DNA of 17,631 nucleotides from the NCBI GenBank assembly GCA_910579085.1, contig CAJTRU010000033.1, positions 25,117-42,747 of the forward strand, read 5' to 3'. A model generated the notes under the pieces. It saw only the letters and a list, made by a program, of their open reading frames with translations, searched no databases and was not told the origin of the DNA. The position numbers and the translations under genes are program-made. Positions 14,749-17,631 of this stretch are shown here, piece after piece (the first letter of the stretch is position 1; every line of letters starts with the position of its first letter). This stretch comes from an uncultured Lachnospiraceae bacterium. Its GTDB lineage: Bacteria; Bacillota; Clostridia; Lachnospirales; Lachnospiraceae.

Positions 14749-14769
14749 GCTGGTGTACTAGTACACAGC
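14749..14769. repeat. Palindrome downstream of the convergent coiled-coil gene
   Basis: GTGTACTAGTACAC (14753-14766) is a perfect 14-base palindrome. GCT (14749-14751) and AGC (14767-14769) extend it with a single bulged G. It lies 17 bases past the coiled-coil gene's stop codon. No T tract is next to it, so it may be a 3' RNA-stabilising hairpin rather than a terminator. Confidence 0.4.
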
Positions 14770-14785
14770 AGATATGGCAGTAATT

Positions 14786-15820
14786 TTATACATTCATATC
14801 TACCTTTGCACCTTTCAGGTCTTCCATTATAAGGTTTAACTCTTCAACAAGTTTTTGTATTTCTTTTTCAGCTTTTGAAGCAGAGGAATTATTAGAACTT
14901 TCCTGTATAATATCATGTACTTCTGTTGTATCAAATGATGTATTAACGGATGTATCCGGGCTGGCACTTTCAGTAACGAAAGAAGACAGTTTTGCTTCTT
15001 CAATACGTTTTTCAAGCTCAAGTTTTTCTTTCTTGCGTTCTGCTTCTTTTTTCTCTTCCTCTTCCTTCTCTTCAGCCTCTTTCTCAGCTTTCTCCATTGC
15101 TTCTTCCATTTTCTCATCAATATTGTCTTTGGCTTCTGCCCAGAGTCCGCCAATAAGTTCTTTATTAGCTGCTTCCATTATTTCATCTGCTTCACGTGTA
15201 GCATCCGCTACAGGGTGTGTCTTAAGGCGTTCAAGCTCTATATTAGTGATTGAGCCCGAAATTGCATTAGCTGATGACTCCTTCTGTGAAGCACGCTGCC
15301 TGTAAACTTCCTCCTTGCTGTCAAGTTCCATCATGCCTTTCTGGTATTCAGTAAGTCCTCTTTTATATATTCCAGCAATCTGTTCCATTTCACTGTCTGT
15401 AAGCACTGTATCTGGCTGGAATTCTTTTCTGAGGAGTTCTAACTCTTTATGTTCTTCTGAGTCTTCTGTTACACCATAGCTCTCCATAAGCTGTGCGCGT
15501 TCATCCTGCACTCCCATAGCCGCTTTTTTATCTTTAAGTGCTTCTTGTTTAAGTAGTTCCTGCTGCTCTTTAAGCCCGTTTATGCTGTTATCTATATCCT
15601 GTTCTGTTGCAAAAGTATCATTAAGGATTTTCATGGCACGTTTATAGGCAAGTTTACGCTTAAGTTCAATAGTATTATTATTCTGTGAATTAAAATTACC
15701 AGCAAAAATACTTTTTCCGCCTTTGGAATTCTTAGAGTCCTGGCTGTTTTTTTCTGTATGTCTGTTTGTTACAAATAAGCCATCTTTATTATTACTGGCG
15801 GCAAAAATTGATATTCCCAT
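14786..15820 (-). CDS. Hypothetical coiled-coil protein
   Basis: A 344-residue soluble protein that I cannot assign a function. The N-terminus (MGISIFAASNNKDGLFVTN) is not a signal peptide. A Ser/Asn-rich segment with GGKSIFAGNFNSQNN precedes a long helical body beginning ELKRKLAYKRAMKIL. Residues about 230-275 are an extreme Glu/Lys/Arg-rich single helix or coiled coil. A Ser/Thr-rich linker (about 275-315) leads to a final short helix (KAEKEIQKLVEELNLIMEDLKG). No membrane span or enzyme motif is seen. AAAGGGG lies nine bases upstream of ATG. The overall plan recalls uncharacterised Lachnospiraceae proteins with a SIFAG(N/D)xN motif before a basic helix; this is from memory. It is probably a scaffold or cell-structure protein (weak inference). 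Confidence 0.8.
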   Translation of the reverse strand: MGISIFAASNNKDGLFVTNRHTEKNSQDSKNSKGGKSIFAGNFNSQNNNTIELKRKLAYKRAMKILNDTFATEQDIDNSINGLKEQQELLKQEALKDKKAAMGVQDERAQLMESYGVTEDSEEHKELELLRKEFQPDTVLTDSEMEQIAGIYKRGLTEYQKGMMELDSKEEVYRQRASQKESSANAISGSITNIELERLKTHPVADATREADEIMEAANKELIGGLWAEAKDNIDEKMEEAMEKAEKEAEEKEEEEKKEAERKKEKLELEKRIEEAKLSSFVTESASPDTSVNTSFDTTEVHDIIQESSNNSSASKAEKEIQKLVEELNLIMEDLKGAKVDMNV

Positions 15821-15857
15821 AATATTGCACCCCTTTCTATATCTGTCTTTAATTAAT

Positions 15858-15872
15858 GATATAGGTTATATC
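15858..15872. promoter_or_regulatory. Palindrome upstream of the coiled-coil gene
   Basis: GATATA-GGT-TATATC is a perfect inverted repeat 38 bases upstream of the start codon, in the likely promoter region of the - strand gene. It could be an operator or simply AT-rich promoter sequence. No confident -35 was found. Confidence 0.25.
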
Positions 15873-15954
15873 GGCGGAAATATGTACCATTATTAATAAA
15901 TACGGAATATTTTAATATTTGTTGGTTACATAATTAGCTGTTTTTATAATAATA

Positions 15955-17217
15955 TTAATATGCCAGATGGTAAGCCTTTGCACCATGTGAAGGCAGTTTT
16001 ATATCTATTGAAGAAACACCTTTTGCAATTTCTTCACCACTCCACAGTTCTGTTACATCAGCATTATTTATTTCCACATCTTCAAAGTTTATTGTAATAC
16101 TGCTGTCACTTACGCCTGTATTAAAGATTGCAATATACAGCCCGCCTTCACAATCTGTGCTTGTCCATAAAATATGTTCTGTTCCATTAATTTCTTTTCT
16201 CCAGACCTGGTGTGAGTTACGGGAATTTTTATGCATTTTTAATATTTCTTTATTAGTGGCCAGACCCATTGTAAAATCATCAAATTTAGTCATTTCCCCG
16301 CCTATCATAAGAGGTGAACGGAAAATTGACCATAGTGTGAGCATAGTAACCTGTTCATCTTTTGTAAATTTTGTACAGTCAGATTTGTCATAATCCTGGC
16401 GTATAGGGCCTATAGGCAGCATGTCAGCATCTGGCCAGTGGCCTGCGCCAGAGTGTGTGCACCATTTTTCAGCACGTGCAAACATATCATAAAGCGCATC
16501 CCATTTATCCCAGAAGTCATCTGTAATGCGCCACATATTAGAAACCTGTTTATAAAGCTCTGCCTTTTCAAGAAGTGCAGGCCCTGGTGAAAGGCTTAGT
16601 ACCATGTCCCTTCCACAGTTTTTAAGTGCATTGCTTAAAAGTACAAGTTCTGTTTCTTCATGGGGAAGTTCCCTTGCGATATCATCGCATTTTATAAAAT
16701 CCACACCCCATGATGCATATAGTTCAAAAATGCTGTCGTAATATTCCTTTGCACCTTCCTTTGAAGGGTCAACGCCGTACATATCAGTATTCCATGCACA
16801 GATGCTTGACATTTTGGCAATTTCACGTGCAGTTTTCTGGCTTCCTTTAATTTGGGAATTAGCATGTACCGCCTGGCGTGGGATACCACGCATAATATGT
16901 ATTCCAAACTTAAGGCCAAGTGAGTGTACATATGCAGCAAGTTCTGTAAAACCTTTGCCCCCGGCAGAAGAAGGGAAGCGGTTTTCTGCTGGTATAAGCC
17001 TTGAATATTCATCCATGCAAAGTTCTGTGAAATTATTGTATTCGTGGTTTTGGGCAGAAGGCTCATACCACTGTATATCAACAACAATATATTCCCAGCC
17101 ATATTCTTTAAGGTGTTTTGCCATAAAATCTGCATTTTTCCTGACAGTTTCTTCATCAACGGCAGAGCCATAACAGTCCCAGCTATTCCAGCCAAGAGGT
17201 GCTCTGGATTTATCCAT
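15955..17217 (-). CDS. Glycoside hydrolase family 27 (alpha-galactosidase-like)
   Basis: A 420-residue enzyme expected to release alpha-linked galactose; some family members act on beta-L-arabinopyranosides or alpha-N-acetylgalactosaminides. The barrel opens with APLGWNSWDCYG (6-17); VVDIQWYEP and GLKFGIHIMRGIPRQ follow. FIKCDD carries the predicted nucleophile D178. MWRITDDFWD carries the predicted acid/base D234, four residues after R230. GHWPDADMLPIG is typical, and a C-terminal beta-sandwich follows. No signal peptide is present, so it acts inside the cell on imported oligosaccharides. The start at ATG 17217 is set by GGAGG (17223-17227, - strand) five bases upstream; an in-frame TTG four codons earlier overlaps that site. 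It appears monocistronic here, with no transporter in view. Confidence 0.9.
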   Translation of the reverse strand: MDKSRAPLGWNSWDCYGSAVDEETVRKNADFMAKHLKEYGWEYIVVDIQWYEPSAQNHEYNNFTELCMDEYSRLIPAENRFPSSAGGKGFTELAAYVHSLGLKFGIHIMRGIPRQAVHANSQIKGSQKTAREIAKMSSICAWNTDMYGVDPSKEGAKEYYDSIFELYASWGVDFIKCDDIARELPHEETELVLLSNALKNCGRDMVLSLSPGPALLEKAELYKQVSNMWRITDDFWDKWDALYDMFARAEKWCTHSGAGHWPDADMLPIGPIRQDYDKSDCTKFTKDEQVTMLTLWSIFRSPLMIGGEMTKFDDFTMGLATNKEILKMHKNSRNSHQVWRKEINGTEHILWTSTDCEGGLYIAIFNTGVSDSSITINFEDVEINNADVTELWSGEEIAKGVSSIDIKLPSHGAKAYHLAY

Positions 17218-17232
17218 AATTTCCTCCAATCC

Positions 17233-17249
17233 TGCACTTTAAAAGTGCA
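17233..17249. promoter_or_regulatory. Operator candidate of the GH27 gene
   Basis: TGCACTTT-A-AAAGTGCA is a perfect inverted repeat with 8-base arms. It sits between the proximal -10 box and the ribosome site, at the expected transcription start. That position suits a repressor such as a LacI- or GntR-type sugar regulator, none of which is encoded in the window. Confidence 0.5.
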
Positions 17250-17256
17250 TAACTTT

Positions 17257-17285
17257 AATATAACTTTCCACATGTGTGGTTGCAA
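17257..17285 (-). promoter_or_regulatory. Proximal promoter of the GH27 gene
   Basis: On the - strand, TTGCAA (17285-17280) and TATATT (17262-17257) are 17 bases apart. The spacer holds a small inverted repeat, CCACA-TG-TGTGG (17268-17279). The predicted start falls on the edge of the 17233-17249 palindrome. Confidence 0.45.
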
Positions 17286-17302
17286 TTTTTAACGGTGGAA
17301 CT

Positions 17303-17331
17303 ATTATATCATCACTGGCATTGTTTTACAA
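17303..17331 (-). promoter_or_regulatory. Distal promoter of the GH27 gene
   Basis: On the - strand, TTGTAA (17331-17326) and a consensus TATAAT (17308-17303) are separated by 17 bases. It is the stronger of two tandem candidates and gives a leader of about 80 bases. Confidence 0.6.
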
Positions 17332-17448
17332 TTCTTTTGGAGTGGATATATACGTCTGTTGAATAAATTCCTGTATGCAGGATAATTTCCAGTTATATTT
17401 TGTTGGAGGACGGATACAGGGTTTCTGCTGTTCTACTAAATTATTCCA

Positions 17449-17520
17449 TTACAGAAAGCATGCCGCAGACATGGCTTTTGCACGCATTCCGCTACGACAA
17501 TATAAAACAATGTCATTAAG
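17449..17520 (-). pseudogene. Possible rhodanese-domain remnant
   Basis: A 23-codon frame between two stops reads LNDIVLYCRSGMRAKAMSA and a few more residues. DIVLY followed by CRSGMR matches the beta-strand plus CRxGxR active-site loop of rhodaneses. No recognisable rhodanese sequence precedes it in this frame, and stops flank it on both sides. It may be a decayed fragment or chance. Confidence 0.2.
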
Positions 17521-17599
17521 TTAAGGGGATATGCTGGAATTTAATAAATATGGGCTGGCAAATCCAAAGTGTCTTCCATGAACAAAGCACGCTTCCGCT
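17480..17599. repeat. Imperfect direct repeat pair
   Basis: GCACGCATTCCGCT (17480-17493) recurs as GCACGCTTCCGCT (17587-17599), differing by one missing A, 107 bases apart. Both copies are GC-rich relative to the surroundings. Function unknown. Confidence 0.4.
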
Positions 17600-17631
17600 T
17601 GGGCTCGCACGCAATGGATGCATAAAGCCCT

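Larger units (their letters stand above)
17341..17631. other. Right-end intergenic stretch without a supported gene
   Basis: No intact reading frame with a ribosome site and plausible protein is visible in these 291 bases. The stretch contains an imperfect direct repeat (17480-17493 and 17587-17599) and a short - strand frame with a rhodanese-like motif (17449-17520). The last 45 bases are richer in G+C than the surrounding DNA and may belong to a dispersed repeat or to the edge of a gene outside the window. Confidence 0.4.

Noticed and set aside
14635..14832. 65-codon + strand frame after hemL
   Set aside because: It crosses the bidirectional terminator and the 3' end of the opposing gene, and starts within hemL without a ribosome site.
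15033..15305. Serine-rich 90-codon frame opposite the coiled-coil gene
   Set aside because: It is the antisense shadow of the Glu/Lys-rich helix; its composition is explained by the - strand codons.
1..17631. CRISPR array, tRNA, rRNA or intact transposase
   Set aside because: No regularly spaced repeats, tRNA cloverleaf with anticodon and CCA region, rRNA signature, or transposase-like reading frame was seen on either strand.

Overview
The window looks like a chromosomal segment from a low-GC Clostridia, most likely Lachnospiraceae. The evidence is ATA/AGA/AGG-rich codon use, strong AGGAGG-type ribosome binding sites, and AT-rich intergenic DNA. It also carries protein types common in gut Lachnospiraceae: a cytosolic LacI-sensor/GGDEF protein, a CobA-HemD fusion and a signal-less GH27 enzyme. 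Species cannot be fixed from sequence alone.

Layout. Positions 1-430 hold the tail of an unseen upstream gene and a well-supported 6S RNA gene with its own promoter and a strong terminator nearby. Next on the + strand are an HMGL-type aldolase, glutamate racemase (murI), a MATE exporter and a LacI-like sensor fused to an intact GGDEF domain. From about 5858 to 14644 there is a tightly packed + strand cluster: an Rrf2 regulator with an IscR-like cysteine triad, a MoeB/ThiF-like E1 protein, hemA, precorrin-2 dehydrogenase/ferrochelatase, hemC, a cobA-hemD fusion, a CmoM-like methyltransferase, hemB and hemL. A bidirectional terminator (14685-14728) separates it from two - strand genes: a coiled-coil protein of unknown function and a GH27 glycosidase with two candidate promoters and a perfect palindromic operator candidate.

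How the genes work together. HemA, HemL, HemB, HemC and HemD convert glutamyl-tRNA to uroporphyrinogen III; CobA makes precorrin-2; the Met8-like protein can oxidise it and insert iron to give siroheme. No coproporphyrinogen, protoporphyrin or later corrin gene is present, so the locus most simply serves siroheme and/or the start of cobalamin synthesis. The Rrf2 and E1-like genes at its head suggest a link to sulfur or Fe-S status (inference).

Most unusual element. Between hemC and cobA-hemD (9909-10015) three perfect hairpins are enclosed by a 9-bp outer stem with no unpaired base at the junction, an ideal four-way junction. A fourth hairpin (10039-10061) follows just before the cobA ribosome binding site. 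It carries repeated AAGCGG/CCGCTT and GTAAGT modules that could pair in alternative ways. I do not recognise it as a known riboswitch. An IS200/IS605-derived miniature element and a structured regulatory RNA are the two leading explanations.
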